NCBI RefSeq assembly: GCF_000236905.1
Contig: NC_016528.1
Span: 506,001 to 570,000 of the forward strand
Reading direction: 5' to 3'
DNA from: Tetrapisispora phaffii CBS 4417
Lineage: Eukaryota > Ascomycota > Saccharomycetes > Saccharomycetales > Saccharomycetaceae
DNA length: 64,000 nucleotides
Shown here piece by piece: positions 20,030 to 30,663 of the stretch (its first letter is position 1; every line of letters begins with the position of its first letter). The notes below the pieces were generated by a model. The model ran no database searches, was not told where the DNA came from, and worked only from the letters and a program-made list of their open reading frames with translations. Both the position numbers and the translations under genes were made by a program.

Positions 20030-21571
20030 TTATTTTGGAGATGTAATACCATCTGTGGTTTGATGTTCAGCACTATTTGTCTTTGTATGATCATTTTGCT
20101 CCTCATCATCTGTAAAATCTAAATCCAGGTCATCAGGGTTTCCATTATTCCTTGGAGATTCGATAACTTCCCCTAGTGATTGAAGATCATCTAAATCAAA
20201 ATCAGCTACATTACTTGGATCAGTTGGTAATTGTTGAGAAGATGCTAACATATATGAGGTAGAAGTTGGTCTCCAAATGAACGCTAGTGTAACAAAGACA
20301 CCAAAGTAGACCAGTGTTGGCCAGAAATCAGTGTAGAAAAATTTAGTTCTCCAGTGTTGTTCAATCATGTCAATGGTATTATGACCAATGAAGAAGAATG
20401 AGGAAAATGCGGTACCAACCAATACTAACATTAATGATGCATAAATAATTGCAATTAATTTCTTGTACATGTTTAACTTAACAACTTGTCTTTGTTCTTT
20501 TAAGTAACCAATTGTATTAGACATAGATCTTAATACCATGTAGTAAAATACAAAAAATGAAAGTCCCATTGGAATAAATGTAATCAATATTAGTGGAGAT
20601 GTGCTTTCTGGATCAGACAAATAATTTTGAATGAAATTTGCAGTAGTTAAACTGAAAGTAAGTGCTGCAAATAATTGACATCTTCTCATTAAAGTTTTGT
20701 TTAATTTAGGGAAAACAATACCATAGCCTAAACCAACAATTAATAATAAGAAGAATGAAAAGGTTACTTTACCTGCTGTTAAAATGGACAAGAATACCAT
20801 ATATACAGTGACACCTGCAGTTAAACCTTTTTCGTTCTTAATATCGTAATAAGCCCAAGTGAAAATAGATTCTAATGTGAGGAAGAAAAAGAAAGCTAAT
20901 AAATATCTTTGTAATGGTAATATTTCATGTTTATGTTTCCAAAACGAGAAAGAATACAAAGACATTGCAATGACATAGCAAACACCTAATAAACCATAAA
21001 GAGGTAATTTATTAATCTCTGCAGCTGGTAGATGACCAAAAGCATTTCTAAAATTAACAACAGCATTAAATTTAGTTGTAGAACTGTATGTAAATGCTGT
21101 GACACAGTAGTAACCAGTTTTAGTTATTGGATATTTAGTTTCGTGTAAGCCTAATGAACTTTGTGAGAAGTTCATAATTTGATGTACTATAGTTCTGTTT
21201 TTAGATGTGTATGGATCATACACTACGTCTTGAATAATGAACTGATTTTTGTTTGTTGCATTACATAATTTCATGTCAATAGCATAATCATCACAAATAT
21301 AGTAATATTCACCATCTGGTAATCGAACACCTAAATGTTCATAATCTTGGAAATCGAATATAGCAACTACTAATCCTGGATCTCCGGCAGCTAAATCGCT
21401 AATTTCTTTCAAATTAAATGAAATAAATGGATCAACTTTACCACCATAATCTTCTTTAGAATACATACCAGAGCATACTCTGTATGAATTATCAGATAAT
21501 TTAATTTTATTAGCATTGGTGAATGCTATCAAAAAATTGATTAATGTGAAAAAATATAACAATAGCATCAT
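20030..21571 (-). CDS. PTM1: Ptm1/YHL017W-type GOST membrane protein
   Basis: The 513-residue protein has a signal peptide (1-20), a lumenal domain of about 170 residues, seven membrane segments between about residues 190 and 440, and an acidic cytosolic tail. This is the lung-seven-transmembrane/GOST family. S. cerevisiae has two duplicates, PTM1 (YKL039W) and YHL017W (about 530 aa), which occur in late Golgi vesicles and have no firm molecular role. Neighbours come from both copies of the block (YHL018W and APM2 from one, VPS24 from the other), so I cannot say which duplicate this is. Confidence 0.88.
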   Translation of the reverse strand: MMLLLYFFTLINFLIAFTNANKIKLSDNSYRVCSGMYSKEDYGGKVDPFISFNLKEISDLAAGDPGLVVAIFDFQDYEHLGVRLPDGEYYYICDDYAIDMKLCNATNKNQFIIQDVVYDPYTSKNRTIVHQIMNFSQSSLGLHETKYPITKTGYYCVTAFTYSSTTKFNAVVNFRNAFGHLPAAEINKLPLYGLLGVCYVIAMSLYSFSFWKHKHEILPLQRYLLAFFFFLTLESIFTWAYYDIKNEKGLTAGVTVYMVFLSILTAGKVTFSFFLLLIVGLGYGIVFPKLNKTLMRRCQLFAALTFSLTTANFIQNYLSDPESTSPLILITFIPMGLSFFVFYYMVLRSMSNTIGYLKEQRQVVKLNMYKKLIAIIYASLMLVLVGTAFSSFFFIGHNTIDMIEQHWRTKFFYTDFWPTLVYFGVFVTLAFIWRPTSTSYMLASSQQLPTDPSNVADFDLDDLQSLGEVIESPRNNGNPDDLDLDFTDDEEQNDHTKTNSAEHQTTDGITSPK

Positions 21572-22267
21572 TAAAAAGTAATTATATTATATTATATTGA
21601 AATTTTCAACCTTTATAATTTGAAAGAATATAAAATCAAATGTGAATGGATGCAATGGGGGAAACAATAAAAGAATGCAAATGAGCTTAGCAATTAAAAA
21701 TATGTCTCTTTTTTTAAAAAAAAATAATAATTTATTCTAATTTCCTGCTTATTTCAATTAATTCTATATTAAACTAGCGTTTTTTTGCAGTTTACGTTTC
21801 TGATATTACTATATGAAACCGACAAATAACAAAAAATGACAATGGAAGAAAAAAAATCAAAATAATGTAACGTTATTTAAAACTCGATAAACTTAAGCTT
21901 CGCAATAAAATCAATAAGTGAATGATTTCTTAGTTCATTAAAAAGTTATACAGAAAAGGATCTTACCAAATATAGTAACTATATATCTTTATGTTAAGTT
22001 ATCAATATTCTAACCTTTAAATTTCAGTTGCCACTAAATATTATTTTAGAGATATGTAGAATGTATATATATATATGTTACAGCCTTCTCCTTTTTAATA
22101 TATCGTCGCTGATGATGCCTGTATTGTTCCAAAAGTAACCCATTTTTATCGTTTTACACGTAACCATATCCTGTATCTCATATAGCCCTAGCTTAAAGTA
22201 AGGACAATGACAGGGTTTATGTAAACCCTATTCTGTATCTCATCAGAAACAGAGGTGATGAGATAGA

Positions 22268-22307
<40 letters not shown>

Positions 22308-22327
22308 ATATCGTCAATCATTCATTT
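21572..22327. other. intergenic with AT microsatellite
   Basis: PTM1 promoter side plus the 3' flank of the pterin dehydratase-like gene. It contains an AT dinucleotide run at 22271-22304. No gene was recognised. Confidence 0.5.
22271..22304. repeat. (AT)17 microsatellite
   Basis: Perfect AT dinucleotide run of about 34 bases between PTM1 and the next gene. It is probably variable in length. Confidence 0.9.
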
Positions 22328-22654
22328 CTATTTGGAATATCTCTCTACATATGTATCTATTCTCTTCGCCAATTTGATATCAATGTCGCTAATTTGAGTT
22401 CCGATATCATGGGTTGTCAATGTCAGATCTAGTTTATTATAATTCATAGTGATCCGTGGGTGATGGCCCCATAAATGCGAACGCATTGCAATATTGTTGA
22501 AAAGAGAATGACAAATTTCAAAATCCTTGACCTCTATAGTTTGTCTTATTAAATGACCTTCATGTGCTCGCCATTTTGGTAATTCTAATAGTTTTTCAGC
22601 TAGTTCAGTTTTCGATAAAAGGCTGGGTTTGACTTTCAGTATTTTATTATACAT
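22328..22654 (-). CDS. pterin-4a-carbinolamine dehydratase-like protein (YHL018W type)
   Basis: The 108-residue protein has the PCD/DCoH fold signature around residues 60-75: WGHHPRITMNYNKLDLTLTTH with the catalytic-type His-His-Pro. It ends in the helical segment DIKLAKRIDTYVERY. S. cerevisiae YHL018W (about 120 aa, mitochondrial) is the match. These enzymes dehydrate 4a-hydroxytetrahydropterin, or in moco-related relatives act on other pterins; the yeast substrate is not established. The adjacent PTM1/YHL017W and APM2 (YHL019C) reproduce the S. cerevisiae order. Confidence 0.88.
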   Translation of the reverse strand: MYNKILKVKPSLLSKTELAEKLLELPKWRAHEGHLIRQTIEVKDFEICHSLFNNIAMRSHLWGHHPRITMNYNKLDLTLTTHDIGTQISDIDIKLAKRIDTYVERYSK

Positions 22655-22996
22655 CTTGGTCAGTCGTTATGATAGTACTTGTACTTATAGATTAGAAGCG
22701 GAGTATGTCAAGTTGCTCTTCAATGTCTTCTTATGTTGTTATTTTTTTATTTTTGGGCTACTTCTCTTCCTTAACTATGTTATGCTCTTTACAATACTAG
22801 TATTCTCTTAAGTTAAGCGCATTAAAAATAATTGAGAAAAAACATCACATACTAAGAATAAAAGTAACCATTTTAGAAAAAGATATTTGAAATATTCATA
22901 TATTTGAACTTAAGCATTAATGTCCTCTCAACAAATTTAACTGATAGCAAAATAGTCAAGTTACTTCTTTTCTTTCTAAGTTAGGTCAACCCAAAT

Positions 22997-24676
22997 ATGT
23001 CTTCCTGTTTATTCATTTTAGATGAACTATTGGAACCTTTAATCTCAAAAAATACAAAACCTGTACGAAATCTTCCTGATATTATAAAATCTTTTAAGGA
23101 GTCGTGGACACCAACATCTCCTCCTATAATAACAGTTTCTAATTGGCATTATGTATATGTCAAAAGAGATGCATTATGGTTTGTAGCAGCAATTCATTAT
23201 ATGGATGAAAAATGTATGAATTTAATGATGATATTATTCTACTTGGATCAGTTATATTACCTTTTAAAAAATTATTTCAAGAAAGAATTGTTAACTAAAC
23301 TTTTGATTATCGATAATGCATTGCTAGTTACTGAATTAATGGATGAAAGTATAGATTTCGGTATAATACAAATGACAGATCCCAGTATTATTCGTGATTA
23401 CATTAGAGTTAAAATTAATAACTCAATTGCAACTGGTAATAACAGTAATGATGACTCTGATGATAGTGATACAGAAAGTGCATCTTCAAAGAAAAATGCC
23501 AAATCCTTAGGTTCGTATATGCCATCTGCAAATAACTTAACTAATTTATGGAAAGGTTATTCAACTAAAGATGAGACTTTGAATGAAAATGTTAATAATG
23601 ATAATTTTGAAAATAATGACGATGAAACGTATATTAATAGTCACATTGCAAGAACCACTACAATGGCCGTTTCTTGGAGAACAAAAGGTATATATTACGC
23701 AAAAAATGAATTTTTCCTAGATGTTGTAGAGAGTGTCCAATACCTGATGAATTTCAAAGATAAAGTAATAAGAAGAAATTTAATACATGGTCAAATTAAA
23801 TGTAAAAGTTACTTATCAGGTATGCCTACTTTAAGGATTGCCTTGAACAAGATATTGCAGGATGATAAACAGTTTCTTGGCCATGCTAAATTCCATCAAT
23901 GTGTATCATTAAACTCAATTAATATTAAAGACCTTGAGAAAGATTTAGAAGGACCTAATGACATAAGTAATAAAAACTTTGTAAACAAAAAAGAGATAGA
24001 ATTTATTCCACCAGATGGAGAGTTTGTTCTTTGTCAATACGAACTAAGAAGACACGTAAAAGACCCTCCCGTCATTAACATGACATCATTTGACATCAAA
24101 CCAAACTTTAAAAAATTTAGAGTTCAGATTTCATTAAAAATTGAAACTCATTTTAAGAGACAAAATTCCACTTCATTGATGACTATTAAAATTCCGTTAC
24201 TACAATTATTCAATGACTATAAGATTGATTTATCGAAACAACCGAGATTCAAGAGTGATGTTGGTAAAGTTTTGTTTAATATTTCAGAAGATTTTCTAAT
24301 ATGGGAAATTGATGCTTTGAAAGGTGGGCATGGAGAAAATGAAAAGGGTATGGTTGCCGAATTTTTTCTCTTTAACCAAGAAGAATATGATAGGTTACAA
24401 GAAGAGGCAAAAATCTCTATGAATCCTCCCCCACTTAGAAACGGACCAAAGTTGGAAGAATTATATGAAGAGATGCATGAGAATGAGGACGCAGAAGATA
24501 CTGCATTAAAAATGAAAACCCAATATGTATTTATGCAATTTGAAATACCGTATTCTACCTGTAGTGGTTTAAAAGTTGAATATTTGAAAATCGAAGAAGA
24601 TCTCTTAAAGTATCAATCATTCCCTTGGGTTAGATATAAGACATTAAATGATGACGAATATGCATTTATAGTTTAA
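22997..24676 (+). CDS. APM2: Apm2, AP-1-like mu subunit
   Basis: The 559-residue protein has an N-terminal longin-like mu domain (about 1-140, beginning SSCLFILDELLEPLI). An acidic low-complexity linker (about 150-225, with DDSDDSDTES) precedes the C-terminal mu homology domain (about 225-559, with WRTKGIYYAKNEFFLDVVE and the LRIALN segment). S. cerevisiae Apm2 (YHL019C, 605 aa) is the alternative medium chain of an AP-1 complex, working with Apl2/Apl4/Aps1 in clathrin sorting at the trans-Golgi and endosome. It is divergent from the pterin dehydratase-like gene. Confidence 0.92.
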   Translation: MSSCLFILDELLEPLISKNTKPVRNLPDIIKSFKESWTPTSPPIITVSNWHYVYVKRDALWFVAAIHYMDEKCMNLMMILFYLDQLYYLLKNYFKKELLTKLLIIDNALLVTELMDESIDFGIIQMTDPSIIRDYIRVKINNSIATGNNSNDDSDDSDTESASSKKNAKSLGSYMPSANNLTNLWKGYSTKDETLNENVNNDNFENNDDETYINSHIARTTTMAVSWRTKGIYYAKNEFFLDVVESVQYLMNFKDKVIRRNLIHGQIKCKSYLSGMPTLRIALNKILQDDKQFLGHAKFHQCVSLNSINIKDLEKDLEGPNDISNKNFVNKKEIEFIPPDGEFVLCQYELRRHVKDPPVINMTSFDIKPNFKKFRVQISLKIETHFKRQNSTSLMTIKIPLLQLFNDYKIDLSKQPRFKSDVGKVLFNISEDFLIWEIDALKGGHGENEKGMVAEFFLFNQEEYDRLQEEAKISMNPPPLRNGPKLEELYEEMHENEDAEDTALKMKTQYVFMQFEIPYSTCSGLKVEYLKIEEDLLKYQSFPWVRYKTLNDDEYAFIV

Positions 24677-24859
24677 GAAAAAAATATTGCTATTGAAGAG
24701 TAAAATTATAGATTTAAACAATTTACAAGAATAAGTATAAGCATTTCATTTCAATAGATATTGACATATCATTATATACATTATAAAACTATTAGCATTT
24801 GAAATATATTGCATAAATCTCTGACTAAATCTTTTTCTTTCTTTTTAAAGATGCCGTAG

Positions 24860-25540
24860 TTAACTTTGTAATGCCTTTATTCTTTCTCTCATTTCTTTAA
24901 TCATGTTATCTGCCTCTCCATCTATTTGATCTTCAGGAACCTCGGAATCTTTTTGACTTTCTGGGATCTTGAAAGTTGTGCCAGATGTATCTTGAACTTT
25001 TTCGAATATTTCATTCGTATATTGTTCGACTATTTTGTTAACTTCTTCGTTAACTTCGTCATCCAACTCTTCTTCACCTTCTCCTACCAATTCCATAGTG
25101 TCGTCTATCATTTCACTTATTAATCCGGATTTCATCAGTTCTTTTTCTAATTCAATCATTGTACCTTGTAACTGAGGTAGTCTGACTAACTGATTAACTT
25201 CCATCATGAGTCCTGTACTTTGAGCCATTTGGGTAGATATCATGTTCATCTTAAACGCCTCTTCTATTTTCATTCCAACAGATTCTAATTGAGCTTTAGA
25301 CGTGTACATTCTATTATATTGTTTATTTATTTGGTATAACTCCTTAGCATAAATTTTGACTGCTCTAATATCATTCTTCTTTGCAGACCTTTTTATTATT
25401 TGTTGTGTTTTAGCCTGTAATGCAGAAAGTTCTCTTAAAGATTTATCAATACAACGATTGTTTTTCCTTAATATACCCTTAATAATACGTTGTTGTTCTT
25501 TTTGGTCAGGACCCCATATGGCCTTCTTTAAATAATCCAT
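24860..25540 (-). CDS. VPS24: Vps24, ESCRT-III subunit
   Basis: The 226-residue Snf7-family protein has a basic N-terminal helical core (residues 1-140) and an acidic C-terminal half. Its last helix (MIKEMRERIKALQS) fits the MIT-interacting motif recognised by Vps4. Length matches S. cerevisiae Vps24/Did3 (224 aa, YKL041W). It caps Snf7 filaments with Vps2 during multivesicular-body formation on endosomes. It is convergent with APM2. Together with PTM1 it points to the YKL039-041 side of the duplicated block. Confidence 0.95.
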   Translation of the reverse strand: MDYLKKAIWGPDQKEQQRIIKGILRKNNRCIDKSLRELSALQAKTQQIIKRSAKKNDIRAVKIYAKELYQINKQYNRMYTSKAQLESVGMKIEEAFKMNMISTQMAQSTGLMMEVNQLVRLPQLQGTMIELEKELMKSGLISEMIDDTMELVGEGEEELDDEVNEEVNKIVEQYTNEIFEKVQDTSGTTFKIPESQKDSEVPEDQIDGEADNMIKEMRERIKALQS

Positions 25541-25875
25541 ATTAATTTATCAAATACTAGACGAATATATTATAGAGTTACTTAATAGTTTCACAGGATG
25601 ACTAAAATAGATGAATGGAATATACAATCTTGACCTCCTGAAATTCAATTAAAGATTGATTTAAGTTAATTGATCAGTTAATATACTAGAAATTCAGTCC
25701 CCTAAAATAAGATATGTTGGAAGACTGAAATTGGTTCCCTAAGATATCATTCTATTATCTACTAAAAGGTCACATTTGCCTCTAACTGAAAATATTCCTA
25801 TATAAAAACCAAAGCACGTGCTTTATTTTGAGTTATATAATTATCAGTTATTATTTAGTTCTTGTAAATTAATAT
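25541..25875. other. VPS24 upstream region
   Basis: About 335 bases between VPS24 and tRNA-Glu. Unlike the other three tRNAs in the window, no LTR sequence was recognised upstream of this one. Confidence 0.5.
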
Positions 25876-25947
25876 TCCGATATAGTGTAACGGCTATCAC
25901 ATTACGCTTTCACCGTAGAGACCGGGGTTCGACTCCCCGTATCGGAG
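25876..25947 (+). tRNA. tRNA-Glu (TTC)
   Basis: A 72-nt cloverleaf from TCCGATATAGTG to GTATCGGAG with anticodon TTC. Compared with the S. cerevisiae gene as I remember it, the anticodon stem has a paired change (C-G to T-A), which keeps the stem intact. A T-run follows at about 25951-25957. Confidence 0.97.
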
Positions 25948-26157
25948 TTTATTTTTTTGTGTTATATAAGCAAGTAAAACTCTAAATAATAACTGGATCG
26001 ACCCTGATTTTTGATATACAAACTTGAACATATTATCGAAATAAAATGAATTTCTATTATTTATCTATCGTTGTATATAACTTTTAATTGAAAACTTGTT
26101 TGATAAATGATTAATTAATCATTCAGTCATAAGTTTAAGATTACTTTTGTGCAAATT

Positions 26158-27753
26158 TTATATATTTATGAAAAGTTCTTCCAATATTAACATAAATGAA
26201 GGAATTAAAATATTATCGTTTAGAACACTGTTACCTTCTAATATCCCCGCAAGGACACACATATTGAACAGATTTGTCACGCTGATTTCTTGATAGTATT
26301 CTAAGTATTGCTTCAGGAAAACACACACTAAAGTAGTGCTAGTAATGAAAGCCAAGGTACCTTCTATCGTTTTATTAGTACTTGACCATTTTAATCTTCC
26401 CCATCTACCACCGACTATAGAAGCGAGAGCATCCCCGACACCCAAACCAACTAATCCAGCCGGCGAACCAGATATTAATAATGGTGTTGATACACCAATA
26501 ATTAAATATAAGTACGATATAATTAGTGAACCATTCTCATCTCTATAATCGGCAAATGATCTTAATTGTATATCTAAATAATTGCCTATAGGTTCAAATT
26601 TCATGTACCTTATATATTCAACCACCATGAACAAAACAATAGATCCTGATAATGCAATTTTGACTAGGAGTTCCTCTATTTTGAATGGATAAACTATTAA
26701 GAGTATGATTAAAAAATGCCATACTTTTCTTGAAGTATTTAGGGACATTTTATCCTTGATTGTCATCACAGATGGAATTAAAACTACAACAGAAGCTAAC
26801 CAAATAGTCATAATAATTTGACGTGCATTTGATTCCAAAACAAAACTAATCAACCATTCTAATGGATCATGTCCATCGATAATCAAAGAGTATTTCACTA
26901 GAAATGGTAGTACTATTAAAATATTCCCTAAACAAACAAATGATCTGACATAAGGGCGGTATGATGAAATTAGTCGAGTTTCTATAACGTAGTTTATTAG
27001 AATAACTGTTAGAAAAGCTAAAAGGCATTGTGATAAAACCATAAATGGTATCGTTGAATCTTCATGAATCCTGTTCAAATATAAGACATTAGTTAATAAT
27101 AAGCTGAATATGTTACAGTCAACTATATCTAAACTTCTTAGTCCACCGATTTTTGCTAATGCTTTGCTAAATACAAAATTGGTTACGCTTGCACCTAATA
27201 ACTGAGTAAACTTATTGTTGGAGTTAATATCGTTATAATTTTCAAAAGAGTTTATTAGAATGAATAAAAGGGACTGTATGAGTAATTTAACAACATATAA
27301 GCTCTCCATAATATTGGTTGTCAGTACCAAATTAATTATCACATTAGATATCGAGGCCTCTATATTGATTATACTATGATTGTAAAATACCACTGATACC
27401 AGTAATGATAAATATATCAAATAAATCATATCAAACTTTAATTCTGTTTTATTAAATGTCAACAAAATCGTAATTAGACAAACAAATAATACAGTCATGA
27501 ATGCTATTAATAATTCTGAATTCAATAAAAGTATATGTGGATTCCGGTATGCAATGTAGACTGTAATGCATAATGTCAAAAATTGAATAATTAGATTAGA
27601 GCCTTTAAACATAGAAAAGGCTCTATTTACTTTATCATTAGTTCCCAAACCAATTCTAGAAATATCTTCATTAATCAATGAGCTCTTCAACTCAATTATA
27701 CTGACTTCAGGATTTTGGGAACGATTGCTTTTAGTGACAGTGTAACTAGTCAT
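26158..27753 (-). CDS. SEC59: Sec59, dolichol kinase
   Basis: The 531-residue polytopic membrane protein has about 13-15 hydrophobic segments. Its conserved C-terminal CTP-binding region (about residues 395-480) contains GLGVGDALASIVGGRWG and KTIEGTLAF. Dolichol kinase (S. cerevisiae YMR013C, 519 aa) uses CTP to make dolichyl phosphate in the ER membrane, the carrier for N-glycans, O-mannosylation and GPI anchors. The following snoRNA cluster and ERG5 reproduce YMR013C-YMR015C; BUD22 (YMR014W) is absent. Confidence 0.95.
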   Translation of the reverse strand: MTSYTVTKSNRSQNPEVSIIELKSSLINEDISRIGLGTNDKVNRAFSMFKGSNLIIQFLTLCITVYIAYRNPHILLLNSELLIAFMTVLFVCLITILLTFNKTELKFDMIYLIYLSLLVSVVFYNHSIINIEASISNVIINLVLTTNIMESLYVVKLLIQSLLFILINSFENYNDINSNNKFTQLLGASVTNFVFSKALAKIGGLRSLDIVDCNIFSLLLTNVLYLNRIHEDSTIPFMVLSQCLLAFLTVILINYVIETRLISSYRPYVRSFVCLGNILIVLPFLVKYSLIIDGHDPLEWLISFVLESNARQIIMTIWLASVVVLIPSVMTIKDKMSLNTSRKVWHFLIILLIVYPFKIEELLVKIALSGSIVLFMVVEYIRYMKFEPIGNYLDIQLRSFADYRDENGSLIISYLYLIIGVSTPLLISGSPAGLVGLGVGDALASIVGGRWGRLKWSSTNKTIEGTLAFITSTTLVCVFLKQYLEYYQEISVTNLFNMCVLAGILEGNSVLNDNILIPSFMLILEELFINI

Positions 27754-28759
27754 CTATTTCAACGTGCCAGTAGAAGTTAAGATCGATTAAAAACAATAAA
27801 AGGACAAAATTCAGGACCACGGAAGTTTAATAAAATGGATAGTAGTGACTTATTTTAAAACAGAATTAGTTATTCAGTAATTGTTTATAAGTTAAATGGC
27901 TAACCTACTTATACAGAATTTTATTTTAGAAAACGAACACCGTGTGCAACAACACTTATTAAATGAGAATATATATATATCTCAATAATGACAAAAAAAA
28001 CATATACTACTTGCTTATATTTTTTGTAATTTCATCTTAAATCAAATTCATACATCAAGTTCCATTGAAAACATATATGATCTTCACCACGAATACATCT
28101 ATCAATAACTAGATCAAGAACACAAAACAAGATACTTCTTGCATTTTATTGATGAGATGCTGCTACTATTAGTTATTAGTTATTAGTTATTAGTTAATTA
28201 GTTAATTGATAGTAAGTAGTAACTCCTAAAAAAAACAACATACAATCTCATTGCGCACGTGATGTTTACAGATATTGTGTTGCGAAGCATTGCAATAAAT
28301 CAGAATTATGTTGATGGAAACGAGAACCATGCCATGTTTCTAATAGAATTATTTTTTCATTGCAATCACTAAATCCCCCTCCATAATATTTCAATCTGCC
28401 CTTAATGCTGAAGTTCATTACAAATATATATATATATCTAGATGAGATACCCAACTAACACATTGTGTTCAAGTTAATTACTCTTTATCGGGGTTTTTTA
28501 ATCCCAATTCTTGGATCCTGCAATCATAATAATAAAGTTTGGCAGGTTAAAAATATTTATTGTAAAAATATATATTTTCTTTTATAATCTTTTATTATCT
28601 CTTAAAACAATTAATTTGTGACATTACAGAACTTTGATAATAGATATCGCCATGCCCTAAATGATTATTTTTACAAGAATCGACTTCTCGTAACATATGA
28701 TCATCATGAAAATTTTCAAAAAAATTTTCAAAAAAAAATATTTTCAAATTTTTAAAACG
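27754..28759. other. intergenic upstream of snoRNA cluster
   Basis: AT-rich. It contains a TTAGTTA tandem repeat (28169-28196) and A-rich AAAATTTTC repeats (about 28708-28750). A TGCCCTAA at 28654-28661 resembles the Tbf1 site used in front of yeast snoRNA genes. No protein gene was recognised. Confidence 0.45.
28169..28207. repeat. TTAGTTA 7-bp tandem repeat
   Basis: Four perfect 7-bp units followed by TTAATTAGTTAA-type variants, about 39 bases, in the spacer upstream of the snoRNA cluster. Confidence 0.8.
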
Positions 28760-28767
28760 TATAAAAG
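28760..28767 (+). promoter_or_regulatory. candidate TATA box of snoRNA cluster
   Basis: TATAAAAG lies about 220 bases upstream of the first snoRNA and in the correct direction. Together with the Tbf1-like TGCCCTAA about 100 bases further upstream it is a plausible polycistronic promoter. This is inferred from position and motif only. Confidence 0.35.
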
Positions 28768-28985
28768 GTGAAGTAATTTTTACTAAAAAAATAATAAAAA
28801 TTACTGGACGATAATGTTCATAAAGTTATTATTGCAATTTACATTTATAAAGTATATTATCAAAATAGATAAACAAACCATTCAAGTTGAAGATGCCAAA
28901 GTAAAATGAAATAAACTATAATTTTCTAATTCCCTTCATTTGTTTTTTTTTTATGATTGACGGAAAAAATTATACTGTAAATTTT

Positions 28986-29070
28986 CCGTTGATGACCATG
29001 ATAAAAATACAAACTAGAGTTTCTGAAAATCCTTGATTAGAATCTAATCATGCTTAATGCAAACTGAGGT
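28986..29070 (+). ncRNA. SNR78: C/D box snoRNA snR78
   Basis: C box TTGATGA at 28989-28995, D' box CTGA at 29023-29026, D box CTGA at 29064-29067. The bases before D' (CAAACTAGAGT, 29010-29020) are complementary to the ACUCUAGUUUG segment of 25S rRNA. The fifth base before D' pairs with the U expected for Um2421. First member of a cluster in the same order as in S. cerevisiae. Confidence 0.92.
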
Positions 29071-29249
29071 TCGGTTTATTTTATGATTTATTTCTGGGGT
29101 CAGAAAAATTAAAAGACAGTGAGAATTGAAAAACGTAATTAATACAGGTGTATTGATGTAGTTTATTTTATTTTATTTTGTTTTGTTTTAAATCTTCATC
29201 TGTTATATATGTCTAAATAATATTATTGCTATTATTTTTTATTTTTTTT

Positions 29250-29335
29250 TAAATGATGATTATAACAAAAACAAAAGCTGGAATTACTGGCTGAACGATT
29301 ATATGTTGATACGTTTTTGCAACTATCCTGATTTC
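29250..29335 (+). ncRNA. SNR77: C/D box snoRNA snR77
   Basis: C box ATGATGA at 29253-29259, D' CTGA at 29291-29294, D box CTGA at 29328-29331. The guide AGCTGGAATTAC (ending about 29288) is complementary to GUAAUUCCAGCU in 18S rRNA. The fifth base before D' is opposite U578, the known snR77 target. Confidence 0.93.
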
Positions 29336-29508
29336 AAATTTAGCGATTCTATTTCATTTGAAAAGAACTGTTAATATTGTAAAAAAAAAAAGAATAGTAA
29401 TATATTAGTTATTTACTAGTGCTTAAGGAGAAGAATTATAAGGTTATATTTTTTCCCTTATTGGATTCGAGTAATTAACTATTTTTATGAAACTTTTAAA
29501 AACGATAG

Positions 29509-29528
29509 CTTTGATTTGTTCATCAAAG
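29509..29528 (+). other. spacer hairpin in snoRNA cluster
   Basis: CTTTGAT and ATCAAAG form a perfect 7-bp stem around a 6-nt loop between snR77 and snR76, extended by flanking pairs. It may be a processing hairpin of the polycistronic precursor, but the loop is not the AGNN tetraloop favoured by Rnt1. Confidence 0.35.
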
Positions 29529-29571
29529 TTTTTTACTTTTAAAAAGAAAAAACATAAAAATGAACGACGAT

Positions 29572-29685
29572 AAGTGAAGATGACGAGTCACAGCACTGGG
29601 CACTGATTTTATTAAAATAATAAATTTTGCATATGAGTGACAACGCTTTAAGTAGGCCTAGAAAACCTACGTTACTGATTCACTT
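29572..29685 (+). ncRNA. SNR76: C/D box snoRNA snR76
   Basis: A terminal stem AAGTGA/TCACTT (29572-29577 with 29680-29685) encloses a C box AAGATGA (one mismatch) and D box CTGA at 29675-29678. D' CTGA is at 29603-29606. The guide CAGCACTGGGCA is complementary to UGCCCAGUGCU of 25S rRNA and places the modification at C2197. Confidence 0.92.
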
Positions 29686-29900
29686 TACTATTTTTATTTT
29701 ATTTTTATTTTATGTTGTTTTTTTTGAGAAGAAGAAATATTTGAGTAACAATTATTAGTCTTTTTAATTAGTGAAATAAAGAAGAAAAATAGAAGTTAGC
29801 TGAAATGATTTTTTTATTTCGATTGGTTATGTTAGCGTTTTGATATATTCAAATGATTTTCATTTTGAAAAATAGAAATTTTAATTTGTATGTCTAAACT

Positions 29901-29987
29901 GATTGTGATGAGCCCTTATAGATGACGAGTCTGATCTTTCGTGAAGACACAACTATTTAATTTATCCATTCATGCAATTCTGAATCT
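29901..29987 (+). ncRNA. SNR75: C/D box snoRNA snR75
   Basis: C box GTGATGA at 29905-29911, D' CTGA at 29931-29934, D box CTGA at 29980-29983. The guide AGATGACGAG is complementary to CUCGUCAUCU in 25S rRNA, with the fifth base opposite G2288, the snR75 target. Confidence 0.93.
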
Positions 29988-30220
29988 TTTAGATAATACA
30001 ATTATTTGTTATTTTCTAAATTTATTTTTCATTATGAAGAGAATTCTTTCAAGGATTTATATCGATTAGAACATCTAACAAAATCATCTAGGAAATGGAA
30101 TTAATAAAATCTACAGTCTGTTAAATTTTTAACTATTGACATTAGTTGATGTCGCTGTTTGCTTTCACTATTATTAATATAAGTATAATGGAGAGGAAAT
30201 TAGTTCCATATTTTACAAAA

Positions 30221-30305
30221 AAAATACGATGAAGCTGTTTACTCAATTTAAGACAAGCATATGTCTGAATTTTGCATGTCAGATATACTAAACACGTCTG
30301 ATTTT
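30221..30305 (+). ncRNA. SNR74: C/D box snoRNA snR74
   Basis: A terminal stem AAAAT/ATTTT (30221-30225 with 30301-30305) encloses C box ACGATGA (one mismatch, 30226-30232) and D box CTGA at 30298-30301. D' CTGA is at 30265-30268. The guide GACAAGCATATG is complementary to the start of 18S rRNA and the fifth base is opposite A28. Confidence 0.93.
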
Positions 30306-30440
30306 ACGTAAAGTCAGAATTAATTTTCTATCCTTTTTACTGCAAGAAAAATGTGTATAACACGATTAACTTATTGAGATACATTTTAGTTAAAATGTTT
30401 TCATTAATTTGTTTCTATATTTACATTATTATTACTGAAT

Positions 30441-30547
30441 GTTTATGATGACTTCCACATTTACACGACGGTCTACTGCGCTTCTCAACTGTTTAACGAG
30501 AAGCTTTGATGATAGTCTGCCTTTGACAGGGCGTGGCACTGATTCAC
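30441..30547 (+). ncRNA. SNR73: C/D box snoRNA snR73
   Basis: C box ATGATGA at 30445-30451, D box CTGA at 30539-30542, and a degenerate D' CTGC near 30475. The guide GACGGTCTA is complementary to UAGACCGUC of 25S rRNA with the fifth base opposite C2959. An internal hairpin GCTTCTC/GAGAAGC is followed by C' TTTGATGA. Confidence 0.9.
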
Positions 30548-30663
30548 ATTCACAATAATTTTTGTTTTAATAATATTGGATTTTTTGAGTTCAAATAATT
30601 CGAAATTATACAAAATATTTTTTTGTTTTTGATGTAAGAAAAACTTATGACTAGATTTTATTT

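Noticed and set aside
28266..28454. 62-codon minus-strand frame before the snoRNA cluster
   Set aside because: AT-repeat-encoded residues and no recognisable family; more likely spacer sequence.
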